This document shows, in pieces, positions 1 through 7,124 of a DNA stretch of 40,661 nucleotides. A model generated the notes under the pieces. That model was given only the letters and a program-made list of their open reading frames with translations, searched no databases and had not been told where the DNA came from. Both the position numbers and the translations under genes were made by a program. Origin of the DNA: a virus; the IMG/VR virus record IMGVR_UViG_3300023106_000007, positions 1-40,661 of that record; one strand, written 5' to 3'. Position 1 is the first letter of the stretch. Every line of letters begins with the position of its first letter.

Positions 1-127
1 CTTGCCGGCGCAACTGAGGCGGTGGAGATCGTAGGGCAGCGAAAGAATGACTACTCACAGTTTGCCCAAAACCCTGCAAATGTCGGGGCAGATTACTTTG
101 CATCCGGCAAGCTTGGCCGCCTTGAGA
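1..127. repeat. Terminal overlap copy 1 (assembly circularisation)
   Basis: The first 127 bases are identical to the last 127 bases (40535-40661). Both copies lie inside the portal gene and keep its reading frame, so joining them restores one uninterrupted gene. An exact 127-base overlap is what a de Bruijn assembler using k=127 leaves on a circular contig. I therefore read it as assembly overlap showing a circular or circularly permuted genome of 40,534 bp, not as a biological terminal repeat. Confidence 0.93.
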
Positions 128-591
128 TGGGCACAAAGCTGGCGGATATGCAGGTAGTTGAATTGGAAAAGGTGAACTTTAAGCGCCTTTGCAACATCTA
201 CCACGTATCGGATAGGCTCTTCAATAACGATGCGACGGGCAGCGAGATAAGCGATGATAACGCCCGTAAATCTCTTTACATAAATGCTACGCTGCCAAAC
301 GTAAGAATGTTCTGTGACGGTCTAAATATGGCCTTGCTTCCGTTCTTCAAGGACAAGACACGCTACATTAAATACGATGACAGCACGATCCCTGAGCTGC
401 AGGAGAATATGAAGGATCTTGCATCCTGGGTAAATACCTGCTATGTGCTTAAGGGTAATGAGAAACGGGAGATGCTGCGCTTTGACAAGGACACCGAAGA
501 CCCGCTCATGGAGCAATATATTATACCATCCGGCATGATGCTGCTTTCCGATCTTGCCTCAATCGATCCCGCAAACGACATACTACCATGA
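1..591 (+). CDS. Portal protein, C-terminal part (continues from 39710)
   Basis: This is the 3' part of the portal gene that begins at 39710 and crosses the contig ends. The frame is continuous through the 127-base overlap, giving a joined protein of 471 residues, a normal size for an HK97/SPP1-type portal. The portal dodecamer sits at one capsid vertex, is the channel for packaged DNA and docks terminase and the head-tail connectors. The stop TGA (589-591) overlaps the next start as ATGA, implying translational coupling to the small gene that follows. No true start lies in this part; the methionine near base 22 is internal. Confidence 0.9.
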   Translation, partial: LAGATEAVEIVGQRKNDYSQFAQNPANVGADYFASGKLGRLEMGTKLADMQVVELEKVNFKRLCNIYHVSDRLFNNDATGSEISDDNARKSLYINATLPNVRMFCDGLNMALLPFFKDKTRYIKYDDSTIPELQENMKDLASWVNTCYVLKGNEKREMLRFDKDTEDPLMEQYIIPSGMMLLSDLASIDPANDILP

Positions 592-797
592 GTTATGAGC
601 AGATAGGCCGCACACGCAAGGAGCAGATAGCCGGTGAGGCTGCTAAGATGGTCCGCCAGCATATTGCGCAAAGCGTGCCCGTGCAGGATTGCCCGCTGAA
701 GCGCCAAAGGGCTATATGGGATAAGGAGGAGATCATGAAGCTAACGATAGCCAAGTTGGGCGGCAATGAGGGCATCCAAACGACAGTAACGGCATGA
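588..797 (+). CDS. Small hypothetical protein between portal and minor head protein
   Basis: A 69-residue, strongly charged, mostly helical-looking protein (KQRAIWDKEE near residues 38-48) without a membrane segment. It overlaps the portal stop (ATGA, 588-591) and the next start (ATGA, 794-797), so it is tightly coupled inside the head operon. I do not recognise a family. Its place between portal and the MuF/SPP1-gp7-like protein suggests a head-assembly role, but that rests on position only. Confidence 0.72.
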   Translation: MSYEQIGRTRKEQIAGEAAKMVRQHIAQSVPVQDCPLKRQRAIWDKEEIMKLTIAKLGGNEGIQTTVTA

Positions 798-1561
798 CAA
801 AGCAGGAGTATATAGCACAATGGAGCAGGTGGCAGCAAGGCATGGAGCGCAAGCACATAGCCGCTATTCGCCGTGCGGTTCGCCTGCAGTTTGAGCAGTT
901 CTTTGCTACGGGGCGTGTGGAAGATATCAGCGCCGAGGGCATGGCGCAGGCATTGCTCGCACTCCGAAAGGATGCAGCGGTAGGATGGGGGCATAAGATA
1001 CTGATTGGCTTACCCCGTGATGCGAAAGGAAGGCATCCAATGGGCTTTAGCCAGCGGGTGTACGACCTCATGCGGGATTACTTCGGCATAGACCTGCTTA
1101 ACGATTCGGAAGAGATAACGGACACTACCAGGGAATATATCCGTATTGCATTAAGCCGCGGTGCATTGAACGGGCTCGGCGTTGATGATGTGGTAAAAGA
1201 GATGCAGGCTTTAGTCAGCGATCTGAGCACCAAGCGGGCACGGGCTATAGCACGCACGGAGACTGTTGGCGCTGCTAATAAAGCTGCCGTAGTTGTTGCT
1301 AATGACAGCGGGCTTGTGCTGAACAAGACATGGCAGGCAGTGCACGATAAGAGAACAAGGCATGACCACGTATTAGCAGACGGCAAGACCATAGCAATGG
1401 ATGAATACTTCAAGATTGGCGGATACGATATGCTGCAGCCAGGAGATCGCGGCGGCAAGGATGGCAAGCCGAAGGTGGCAGCTCGCGAGCTGGTGAACTG
1501 TAGATGTGTTGTTGGGTTTGAAGGTGTAAAGGATGGTAATGGGAGGCTGGTTAGGAGGTAG
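794..1561 (+). CDS. Minor head protein, phage Mu F / SPP1 gp7 family
   Basis: A 255-residue protein whose C-terminal half has the pattern of the SPP1 gp7/Mu gpF head morphogenesis family: an ARTE element (about residues 152-156, in RARAIARTETVGAA), then KTWQAVHDKRTRHDH, a DGK turn, and a closing NCRC-V motif (about 235-239) with paired cysteines. Members of this family are few-copy head proteins bound to the portal, linked to procapsid assembly and DNA delivery. The order portal, small protein, MuF-like protein, protease, capsid is standard. After its stop the strand changes: the next three genes are on the opposite strand and converge on this one, overlapping its last bases. Confidence 0.87.
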   Translation: MTKQEYIAQWSRWQQGMERKHIAAIRRAVRLQFEQFFATGRVEDISAEGMAQALLALRKDAAVGWGHKILIGLPRDAKGRHPMGFSQRVYDLMRDYFGIDLLNDSEEITDTTREYIRIALSRGALNGLGVDDVVKEMQALVSDLSTKRARAIARTETVGAANKAAVVVANDSGLVLNKTWQAVHDKRTRHDHVLADGKTIAMDEYFKIGGYDMLQPGDRGGKDGKPKVAARELVNCRCVVGFEGVKDGNGRLVRR

Positions 1562-1745
1562 GCTTATAGCGAACGACGAAGTAGTGCGCAACCTTGAAGT
1601 TAAGTGTGTTATATAAAAAGAAAACCCAATCGCGAGGAAATGATAACCCCTCATGAATATCTATTTTATTTTCGCCTAAAACATCTGTATAGTAGACAAC
1701 AATGCGCCTGGTGTTGTACTCTAATTTAGCTAATCTTCTGTCCAT
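1551..1745 (-). CDS. Third gene of the reverse-strand cassette, unknown function
   Basis: A 64-residue basic, Tyr/Phe-rich protein beginning MDRRLAKLEY. Its ATG at 1745 starts one base after the TAG stop (1747-1749) of the previous reverse-strand gene, which argues for coupling and for this start. An in-frame ATG at 1757 would add four residues and overlap the upstream gene. The longer open frame on this strand reaching to about 1955 is only the antisense of the preceding gene. The 3' end overlaps the last bases of the convergent minor head gene. No family recognised and no clear membrane segment. Confidence 0.6.
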   Translation of the reverse strand: MDRRLAKLEYNTRRIVVYYTDVLGENKIDIHEGLSFPRDWVFFLYNTLNFKVAHYFVVRYKPTS

Positions 1746-1746
1746 A

Positions 1747-1995
1747 CTATTTCTCATTAAATATTTTAAAGTCAATACCCAGCTTTTCGCAAACCTCCCG
1801 GTGCGATGTGGGGTACCCTGCACGATCAAACTCCTTCTTAAGATCAGCAACCAAGCGGCGCATGTTTGCAATGTCTTTAAGGCGCCGGGCGGCCTTAGCC
1901 TTTTCGTATTGGTATCTTTCATGCCAATCAAGACCCCAAACGATAACGAATGCAAGAATGCTTACTGATAAGTAGATGATGTGGCGGGTGCTCAT
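1747..1995 (-). CDS. Small single-pass membrane protein (reverse-strand cassette)
   Basis: An 82-residue protein with a hydrophobic N-terminal segment (about residues 6-22, YLSVSILAFVIVWGLDW) followed by a charged, basic, probably helical cytoplasmic or periplasmic domain (RYQYEKAKAARRLKDIANMRR). The ATG overlaps the stop of the upstream reverse-strand gene as ATGA (1992-1995). The topology could suit an i-spanin, but the location inside the head operon on the opposite strand is more like a moron, a gene expressed independently of the lytic programme. Superinfection exclusion is one possible role and is speculation. Confidence 0.75.
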   Translation of the reverse strand: MSTRHIIYLSVSILAFVIVWGLDWHERYQYEKAKAARRLKDIANMRRLVADLKKEFDRAGYPTSHREVCEKLGIDFKIFNEK

Positions 1996-2189
1996 TGCCT
2001 TTGATTTACCGGTGATTCGTTAAAAATAATTTCTTTGTCTATGATCAGTGTGCATTTGCGTATTGCCAATTCCCTGCGTATTGCTGCATCTATCAGCTCA
2101 TACATTTTATCGGGGTTCTGTGAGCAATACTGCGCAATAAGCGTATGTGTTACCCTTAAAACAGCAACAGAAGTGAAATCTTTCTCCAT
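1992..2189 (-). CDS. First gene of the reverse-strand cassette, unknown function
   Basis: A 65-residue soluble protein starting MEKDFTSVAV, mostly helical in appearance, with one Cys-containing stretch (IRKCTLIIDKEII). I chose the ATG at 2189. The frame is open upstream to a TTG at 2198, but that TTG lies within the promoter -7 box (2196-2203). The predicted transcription start would fall within a few bases of the ATG, so the mRNA is probably leaderless or nearly so. The stop overlaps the next gene (ATGA). I do not recognise the family. Confidence 0.65.
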   Translation of the reverse strand: MEKDFTSVAVLRVTHTLIAQYCSQNPDKMYELIDAAIRRELAIRKCTLIIDKEIIFNESPVNQRQ

Positions 2190-2195
2190 TAATAC

Positions 2196-2226
2196 CAAAA
2201 CTATAAAAGTTTAACGAATAAACAAA
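2196..2226 (-). promoter_or_regulatory. Consensus Bacteroidota promoter for the reverse-strand cassette
   Basis: Read on the minus strand, TTTG (complement of 2223-2226) is followed after exactly 19 bases by TAGTTTTG (complement of 2196-2203). This is a perfect match to the Bacteroidota housekeeping promoter TTTG-N19-TAnnTTTG (-33/-7). It points away from the prohead protease gene and into the three-gene reverse-strand cassette. The -7 box ends only six bases before the ATG at 2189. Confidence 0.75.
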
Positions 2227-2239
2227 ATATTTTTACAGC

Positions 2240-2962
2240 ATGAGCGAGCAAAAGCTAAAATCGGCGGTACACTTTGCAGCATCCATTAAGGATATGGATT
2301 TAAAGCAGGGTATCGTTACCGGGTATGCTGCCAACTTCGGCTCAAAGGATTCTGACAATGATATTATCATGCCGGGGGCTTTCTCAAAGACGATCAAAGA
2401 ACAGGGGCCGGACAGTGCACAGCCACGTATTAAGCATTTGCTAAATCATAACACCGGCCAGGCATTAGGCTTGCCGATGGTGCTTAAGGAAGACAGCACA
2501 GGTCTTTATTACGAATCAAAGGTGGGCACGCACGCACTCGGGCAGGACTTCTTAAAGATGGTGGATAGCGGGCTGATAACAGAGCACTCTATAGGCTTTG
2601 GAACAATACGGAAAACCGTAATTAACCCGGATGCTGATTGGTATGATCAAACAACCCAGCTGCACGAATTGAAGCTATGGGAGTTTAGCAGCCTTACCGC
2701 ATGGGGTGCAAACCAATATACACCGCTAACAGGCAGCAAGTCTAAGCAGAACGCAGAGGAGCGCATTTCGAAGCTGCTAAAGGCTTTAGACGGCGGCACA
2801 TTCACAGATACTACTTTCTCATTCTTAAATGAGGAATTACTATACATTCAAAAGGCATTCAAGGACCTAAGCACCACAGCGCCGCACGTTGAACAAAAGA
2901 CGGACACCCTGCCGGGATTTGTATTTGGATCGCTGGAAAATATCATTAACTCATTAAAATAA
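2240..2962 (+). CDS. HK97-family prohead maturation protease
   Basis: A 240-residue serine protease of the HK97 prohead protease family (S78/U35). It cleaves the delta (scaffold) domain from the capsid protein during head maturation. Visible features are the N-terminal VTGYAANFGSKDSDNDII strand region with the conserved PGAF (residues 45-48), the presumed catalytic His in KHLLNHNTG (H66 or H70), the catalytic Ser in EHSIGF (S117) and the LWEFSSLT strand (about 146-153). The capsid gene follows six bases after its stop, the usual protease-capsid pair. The divergent promoter for the reverse-strand genes lies just upstream. Confidence 0.93.
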   Translation: MSEQKLKSAVHFAASIKDMDLKQGIVTGYAANFGSKDSDNDIIMPGAFSKTIKEQGPDSAQPRIKHLLNHNTGQALGLPMVLKEDSTGLYYESKVGTHALGQDFLKMVDSGLITEHSIGFGTIRKTVINPDADWYDQTTQLHELKLWEFSSLTAWGANQYTPLTGSKSKQNAEERISKLLKALDGGTFTDTTFSFLNEELLYIQKAFKDLSTTAPHVEQKTDTLPGFVFGSLENIINSLK

Positions 2963-2967
2963 AAATA

Positions 2968-4221
2968 ATGGACAATTTCGATCAAAAGGCGTTTGACGCA
3001 AAATTGGAAGAATTTAAGTCAGCAATACTGACTAAGGCAAAGGAAGATGCAAAGGCAGACTTCACTGAGCAGTTGAGGGCGATTACAGATGCCGCAACAG
3101 AAGCAAAGGATAAGGGTGCAGCGGAATTAAAGCGCATCAGCGATGATCTTGCAACAACTATCAAGGCGTTTGATATGCTGCAAACCCGCATCAAATCAAC
3201 GCCACTTAACGGCGGCGCGCAATCAAAAGGCTTTGAAGCTGAGTTAGGCGAAAAGCTTGCAGCAAAGGCGGCTGACCTTAAGAACTTCAAGACAGAAAAG
3301 AAGGGCATGGCGCCGATTGAAATGGAAAGCAAGGCGGTAGGCAATATGACGAGCGCAGGCAACCTAACGGGTGCTTACTTCGTACCGCCAACAACGGTGC
3401 CGGGCGTAATTCTTAAGCCATACGAGGAAGTGCATTTACGCGATATACTTCCGGTAGGACAAACAACCAGCAATGTAGTGCGCTACATCCGCGATAACGG
3501 CGGCGAAGGCGGGCCGGCTATGGTTGCTGAAGGTGGAACTAAGCCGCAAATTGACCGCGACTTGCAGGTATATGATGCAAACGTAAGGAAGATTGCAACG
3601 TACTTCCGCGTCCCGGAGGAAATGATCGATGATATTCCTTACCTGCAATCATTCCTCAGCCAAATAGGCCTGCAGGAAGTGATGAAGGTGGAGGATGCGC
3701 AAATACTTTACGGTGATGGCACAGGCCAGAACCTAAGCGGTCTTTTCACGAACGCAACAGCATTCGCAGCGGGCACATCAGTAGTAACTGCTCCGAATAA
3801 CTTTGACGTTCTTTTGGCAGCACGCAAGCAGGGTCGTGTAGCTCTTTACAACACCAATGTAGCTCTTGTTTCCCCTATCGACTACTACGACATGATCGAA
3901 AAAAAGGATACTACCAACAACTACATTTTCTTAGGTGGCGGCAACGGTATTGATGTAGCGGGAACGCTTAACTTCCGTGGATTGCGTGTAGTAGAGCATA
4001 CAGCAATCGCAGCAGGCGACTTCCTTGTAATGGATCCGATGGCTGCGGCTATCTTTGACAGGATGGGAACTACTGTAAGGTTCTACGACCAGGATCAGGA
4101 CAACGCTATCAAGAACTTGATTACGATTGTAATTGAGAAGAGATTAGCGCTGCCTATCTACAGGCCGGGTGCTTTGATAAAGGGCACATTCGCTACTGCG
4201 ATTACGGATTTAACTTCGTAA
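2968..4221 (+). CDS. Major capsid protein, HK97 fold
   Basis: A 417-residue HK97-type capsid protein. Residues 1-110 are charged and coiled-coil-like (many Ala, Lys, Glu), as expected for a delta scaffold domain removed by the protease encoded just upstream. The body follows, with a GAYFVPP start, an N-arm/E-loop region (RYIRDNGGEGGPAMVAEGGTKP), DIPYLQSFLSQIGLQEVMKVEDAQILYGDGTGQNLSGL, the typical spine helix and oligomer-loop pattern of this family, and a P-domain near the C-terminus (RFYDQDQDNAIKN). The start has an A-rich upstream sequence, AAAATAAAAATAATGG. A strong intrinsic terminator follows directly. Confidence 0.94.
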   Translation: MDNFDQKAFDAKLEEFKSAILTKAKEDAKADFTEQLRAITDAATEAKDKGAAELKRISDDLATTIKAFDMLQTRIKSTPLNGGAQSKGFEAELGEKLAAKAADLKNFKTEKKGMAPIEMESKAVGNMTSAGNLTGAYFVPPTTVPGVILKPYEEVHLRDILPVGQTTSNVVRYIRDNGGEGGPAMVAEGGTKPQIDRDLQVYDANVRKIATYFRVPEEMIDDIPYLQSFLSQIGLQEVMKVEDAQILYGDGTGQNLSGLFTNATAFAAGTSVVTAPNNFDVLLAARKQGRVALYNTNVALVSPIDYYDMIEKKDTTNNYIFLGGGNGIDVAGTLNFRGLRVVEHTAIAAGDFLVMDPMAAAIFDRMGTTVRFYDQDQDNAIKNLITIVIEKRLALPIYRPGALIKGTFATAITDLTS

Positions 4222-4231
4222 AGTAAATAAT

Positions 4232-4263
4232 AAAAGGGCGGTGAGATAATTGCCGCCCTTTTT
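4232..4263 (+). terminator. Intrinsic terminator after the capsid gene
   Basis: A perfect 10-bp stem, AAAAGGGCGG (4232-4241) with CCGCCCTTTT (4253-4262), an 11-base loop and a run of T at its 3' base. It lies 10 bases after the capsid stop and probably sets capsid mRNA apart from the connector genes. Confidence 0.85.
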
Positions 4264-4278
4264 CTTTATCTTTATTCC

Positions 4279-4506
4279 ATGAGATACGATTTTTACAACA
4301 CAAGGAAGGCGGGAAGGGTTGTTATCTACACAGAGGCGATCAACGGCACAGCCTTTCAGAGCATACACAAGTGCGGCGGGATGCAGGATGATATTGCAAA
4401 GAGTGCTTTTCACCGTGAGCATAAGCGGGAAGTGCTTACGCTTATCCAACAAAAATTAGTAAACGAAAAACTTATAAAAGATGGCGATAGTAAAAGTAAT
4501 TGCTAA
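4279..4506 (+). CDS. Hypothetical protein after the capsid terminator
   Basis: A 75-residue charged protein beginning MRYDFYNTRKAGRVVIYTE, with no recognised family. It sits between the capsid terminator and the head-tail connector genes, and its 3' end overlaps the next gene by 26 bases. A possible -7 box TATCTTTA (4267-4274) ends four bases before the ATG, without a clear -33 element, so a weak promoter with a leaderless start is possible. Function unknown. Confidence 0.6.
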   Translation: MRYDFYNTRKAGRVVIYTEAINGTAFQSIHKCGGMQDDIAKSAFHREHKREVLTLIQQKLVNEKLIKDGDSKSNC

Positions 4507-4720
4507 CCACCACAGCGGCGGCACAATGTATAAGATTGGTGATGAAAGAGAAGTGAGCGAGGCTATCGCTGCAGACCTTAAACGTAGTGGCTTGGTTGAT
4601 TGGGAAGGTGCTGCCAGCGCAAAGGAAGAAGGGCAGAAGATCAATGTAACTGAAAAGGTTTATAAGCCTGCTGAAAAGGAAAAAGTTCAAAAGAACGATA
4701 ACGGCACTACTAAGAAATAA
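4481..4720 (+). CDS. Small virion-module protein (YKIGDEREV-type)
   Basis: A 79-residue protein with a short beta-rich N-terminal half (VKVIANHHSGGTMYKIGDEREVSEAIAADLKRS, residues 4-36) and a Lys/Glu-rich low-complexity tail. Proteins of this size and pattern often lie between capsid and head-tail connector genes in siphophages, and some are head-completion or decoration components. I cannot assign a precise role. It ends at 4720, where the connector gene starts (TAATGG overlap). Confidence 0.7.
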   Translation: MAIVKVIANHHSGGTMYKIGDEREVSEAIAADLKRSGLVDWEGAASAKEEGQKINVTEKVYKPAEKEKVQKNDNGTTKK

Positions 4721-5253
4721 TGGATATTGATACGCTATATCAAGACACTAATATCGGGTTGTACAACTGCGTACTTCAGGTATCAAAGCCCTATAATGGG
4801 CCTGAGCCTGTAAGCTTGCAAGAGGCTCGGGAATGGTGCAGGATTGATGTAACGGACAACGATACAACGCTTGCAACGCTTATTATAGCTGCAAGGGAAT
4901 TATGCGAGGATTATTTAAACCTTGCATTGGTTGCAAGGACAATACATGCTACAGTTCAAACACCTAACGGGTATATGCGCTTGCCTTATGGGCCGGTAAT
5001 AAGCATATCCAACGCTGAGGATGCCGACGGAATACCGCAGGAATATACTTTGAATGGATTAGGAATAAAGACTTCATCAACGCCATCTATAATTGTATAT
5101 GTGGGGGGATATGGTGATGCGGGCGAGCCTTTACCGGCTAAATTCAAGATAGCGATATTGAATCAGGTGCTTTACATGTACGACAATCGTGGGGATCTGA
5201 CAACATTAAGCCCGGCAGTAATGCAGGCTTTGCAACCTTACAGGCTGGTATGA
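4720..5253 (+). CDS. Head-tail connector protein (gp6/phiE125 gp8-like)
   Basis: A 177-residue protein with the hallmark of the phage head-tail connector family: VSLQEAREWCRID followed by DNDTTLATLIIAARELCEDYL (about residues 29-60), an all-helical core, then a beta segment with RLPYGPVISI. Members form a ring under the portal that extends the DNA channel. The order connector, head-tail joining protein, gp10-like protein, terminator fits HK97-like phages. Its stop overlaps the next start by four bases. Confidence 0.85.
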   Translation: MDIDTLYQDTNIGLYNCVLQVSKPYNGPEPVSLQEAREWCRIDVTDNDTTLATLIIAARELCEDYLNLALVARTIHATVQTPNGYMRLPYGPVISISNAEDADGIPQEYTLNGLGIKTSSTPSIIVYVGGYGDAGEPLPAKFKIAILNQVLYMYDNRGDLTTLSPAVMQALQPYRLV

Positions 5254-5591
5254 GTGTAAGCGAGTACAAGAGAAGGATAAAGATCATTGGCTATAACTTA
5301 GCTGGTAAGAATGAATACGGGTCTCCTGTTAAGGGCGCTATTGCTACACAGTGGGATCGCTGGGCCAAGGTAGAGGATCGCTCAGGCTTTCAATCTACCA
5401 ATGAGCAGCAGCAGACATGGAGCTACGACACTAAGATAACGGTGAGGCATGAGCCTACTCAGCAAATAAAGAGCAATATGTATGTGGAGTACGAAGGGGC
5501 ACTGTATGCCATCCGTGATGTGCAGACAAAGTCAGAGGGCTACAAGGTAGAAGACATTTTAAGGGTTGAAAAGACAGACGAAGTGATATGA
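5250..5591 (+). CDS. Head-tail joining protein (SPP1 gp16 / HK97 stopper-like)
   Basis: A 113-residue beta-rich protein matching the Phage_H_T_join pattern: an opening RRIKIIGYN strand, a central DRWAKVEDRSGFQSTNEQQQTWSYD region, and the closing VEYEGALYAIRDVQTK strand followed by a hydrophobic segment (DILRVEK). Such proteins form the stopper ring that closes the capsid after packaging and contacts the tail. ATGA overlaps occur with both neighbours (5250-5253 and 5588-5591). Confidence 0.85.
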   Translation: MSVSEYKRRIKIIGYNLAGKNEYGSPVKGAIATQWDRWAKVEDRSGFQSTNEQQQTWSYDTKITVRHEPTQQIKSNMYVEYEGALYAIRDVQTKSEGYKVEDILRVEKTDEVI

Positions 5592-6175
5592 GCATAACCT
5601 TCAAGGTAAAGGGGCTGGATGCGGTTGTAAAAGCCGCTAATGACATTGCAGCGAATGCCAAGAGGGATGTGCAGGATGAATTGAATGCGTTTGCTATACG
5701 GGTACAAAAGCAGGCTCAATTATTAGCTCCTGCGGATAACGGGATATTAAGAAACAGCATAGTAACTGAATTTGGCGACTTGAATGTTTCTGTATTTAGC
5801 ACCTTGAATTATGCAGCATATCAGGAGTTTGGTACGAGTAAATTCGCTGCAGCTTATGTAAGCTCTTTGCCTGCTGATTGGTCTTCCTACGCAGCAACAT
5901 TCAAAGGAAAGACAGGAGGAAATGCAGATGATCTCTTACAGGCGATTATGGAATGGGTAAAGCGCAAGGGAATAGTCCCAAGGGCTACAAAGACGGCAAA
6001 GACGGGAAGGGTAACGAATGATAAAAAGCAGCAGGCAACGGACGATGATGCTGCAGCGTATGCGATCACGCTTTCGATATTAAGGAACGGCATAAAGCCT
6101 CATCCTTTCCTTTACCCGGCTTATCAGGAGCAGGTGAAGGTATTAGAGGCAAACTTAAAAAAGATATTCAGTTGA
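5588..6175 (+). CDS. HK97 gp10-like tail completion protein
   Basis: A 195-residue protein resembling the HK97 gp10 family: an opening VKGLDAVVKAANDIAANAKRD helix, an LLAPADNGILRNSI stretch (about residues 47-60) and a YAAYQEFGTSKF motif (about 77-88), the family's conserved Y-x-E-F-G-T signature. The C-terminal HPFLYPAYQEQ is also typical. The middle carries an insertion (about residues 88-160) compared with the usual 110-150 residue members. It acts at the head-tail interface. It overlaps the next gene's TTG start. Confidence 0.84.
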   Translation: MSITFKVKGLDAVVKAANDIAANAKRDVQDELNAFAIRVQKQAQLLAPADNGILRNSIVTEFGDLNVSVFSTLNYAAYQEFGTSKFAAAYVSSLPADWSSYAATFKGKTGGNADDLLQAIMEWVKRKGIVPRATKTAKTGRVTNDKKQQATDDDAAAYAITLSILRNGIKPHPFLYPAYQEQVKVLEANLKKIFS

Positions 6176-6597
6176 AGGACATAAATCTACCAATGCGGAA
6201 GGCTTATAACACGCTTTTAAGTGCTGCGGTAGATCCTATACCGGTTTATTATCAGAATGCGCCGGATGATATTGCAGATAAGGTTTATATTGTGTTTGAT
6301 TCGGTGAGCAATAATGATCGGTCAACATTAACTTGTCAAGAGCTTGAATGCTCAATGCGGATTACGGTGCACAGCTTTGATACAAAGTACAATGACGAAG
6401 TGGCAAGAGATCAGGCGGCGGACTTGATATTAAGGAACTTATATGCGACTCCTTTGAATGCATTAGGCGCAGATGGTGTTCAGGTATTAAGCACAAGGCT
6501 TACCAGCGACCAAAGCCTGCCGTACAATTTGAATAACACAAGGAACTACTCAGACAGAGTTTTAATTTTCAATCATAAGGTTTATATAAAAAACTAA
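6172..6597 (+). CDS. Tail terminator / completion protein (gp17-like)
   Basis: A 141-residue protein in the position and with the layout of tail terminators: N-terminal helix with LLSAAVDPIPVYYQN, then beta strands with VYIVFDSVSNNDRSTLTCQELECSMRITVHSF, an AADLILRNLY helix and a long final strand region. The start is probably the TTG at 6172, which overlaps the upstream TGA (TTGA, 6172-6175); the first ATG is at 6193 and would shorten the protein by seven residues. Such proteins cap the tail tube and fix its length. The tube protein follows after six bases. Confidence 0.78.
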   Translation: MKDINLPMRKAYNTLLSAAVDPIPVYYQNAPDDIADKVYIVFDSVSNNDRSTLTCQELECSMRITVHSFDTKYNDEVARDQAADLILRNLYATPLNALGADGVQVLSTRLTSDQSLPYNLNNTRNYSDRVLIFNHKVYIKN

Positions 6598-6603
6598 AAT
6601 AAA

Positions 6604-7050
6604 ATGGCACAAAGAAAGTACGAACCGAACAGCTGGCTTTTAATGTTTGACCTTTCAGGTGACGGTACAGATCCTGCAGACTTCTCATTAGTTGTTTGCC
6701 TTGAGAACTGGGCTTATCCTACTAACAGGGACGAGATAGATGCAAAGAGCATGTGCGGCCCTGATAAGTCAGTAGGCGGCGCTAATTACGGGCCTATCAC
6801 ATTTGACGGGCAGGTAATACTTTCCCCTGATACCGGCAAGCTTGGATTGGCGGCATTGAAGACAGCTTTTGCGGCAAAGACTAAGATTGCATGGAAGCTG
6901 GCACCGGTAACGCCTGTAACGGGAGATGTAACAGAGGCGGGATTTGGCACGCTGTCGCAGCTTGACACATCAGCGGCTACGGACGAAGTGCCAAAGTTCT
7001 CTGCGGCTCTTACCATCTATGGCACGCCAACGACTACGATCACGGCATAA
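6604..7050 (+). CDS. Major tail (tube) protein
   Basis: A 148-residue beta-rich protein directly upstream of the tail chaperone and tape measure genes, the standard place of the tube protein. The pattern of alternating strands, a mid-protein PITFDGQVILSPDTGKLGLAALKTAF and a final SAALTIYGTPTTTITA fits the tube fold of siphophages. It starts after a typical A-rich leader (ACTAAAATAAAATGG). After the TAA stop (7048-7050) the same frame remains open for 22 codons and encodes octapeptide repeats; see the next entry. Confidence 0.82.
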   Translation: MAQRKYEPNSWLLMFDLSGDGTDPADFSLVVCLENWAYPTNRDEIDAKSMCGPDKSVGGANYGPITFDGQVILSPDTGKLGLAALKTAFAAKTKIAWKLAPVTPVTGDVTEAGFGTLSQLDTSAATDEVPKFSAALTIYGTPTTTITA

Positions 7051-7119
7051 ATTGCAAGGCTCACGGAATCGGGTGTAACCCGGCTCACTGAGTCGAGCGT
7101 AACCAGGATTCTAAATTAA
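7051..7119 (+). other. In-frame repeat-encoding extension after the tube protein stop
   Basis: Directly after the TAA of the tube gene the same frame continues for 22 sense codons and ends in a double stop (TAATAA, 7117-7122). It would encode IA then RLTESGVT, RLTESSVT and RILN. DNA repeats of 24 bp underlie it (7058-7081 and 7082-7105, imperfect). This could be a C-terminal extension made by low-level readthrough or a remnant of a once longer tube protein. The bases between the genes would otherwise have no reason to stay open in this frame. Confidence 0.5.
7058..7105 (+). repeat. Tandem 24-bp imperfect repeat
   Basis: Two adjacent 24-base units, both starting GGCTCAC and containing TCG and GTAACC, differ at several positions. 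They are in phase with the tube protein frame, and the unit length of 24 is a multiple of three. Confidence 0.75.
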
Positions 7120-7124
7120 TAATC

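Noticed and set aside
1-127. Biological direct terminal repeat of the virion DNA
   Set aside because: The exact 127-base length and its location inside the portal gene fit an assembly overlap better.
593-1467. Several reverse-strand frames of 110-130 residues opposite the portal and minor head genes
   Set aside because: Antisense shadows of well-supported genes, rich in Cys and Ser and without promoters.
1702-1968. Forward frame of 88 residues between the minor head protein and protease genes
   Set aside because: It is antisense to the reverse-strand cassette, which has overlapping starts and stops and a consensus promoter.
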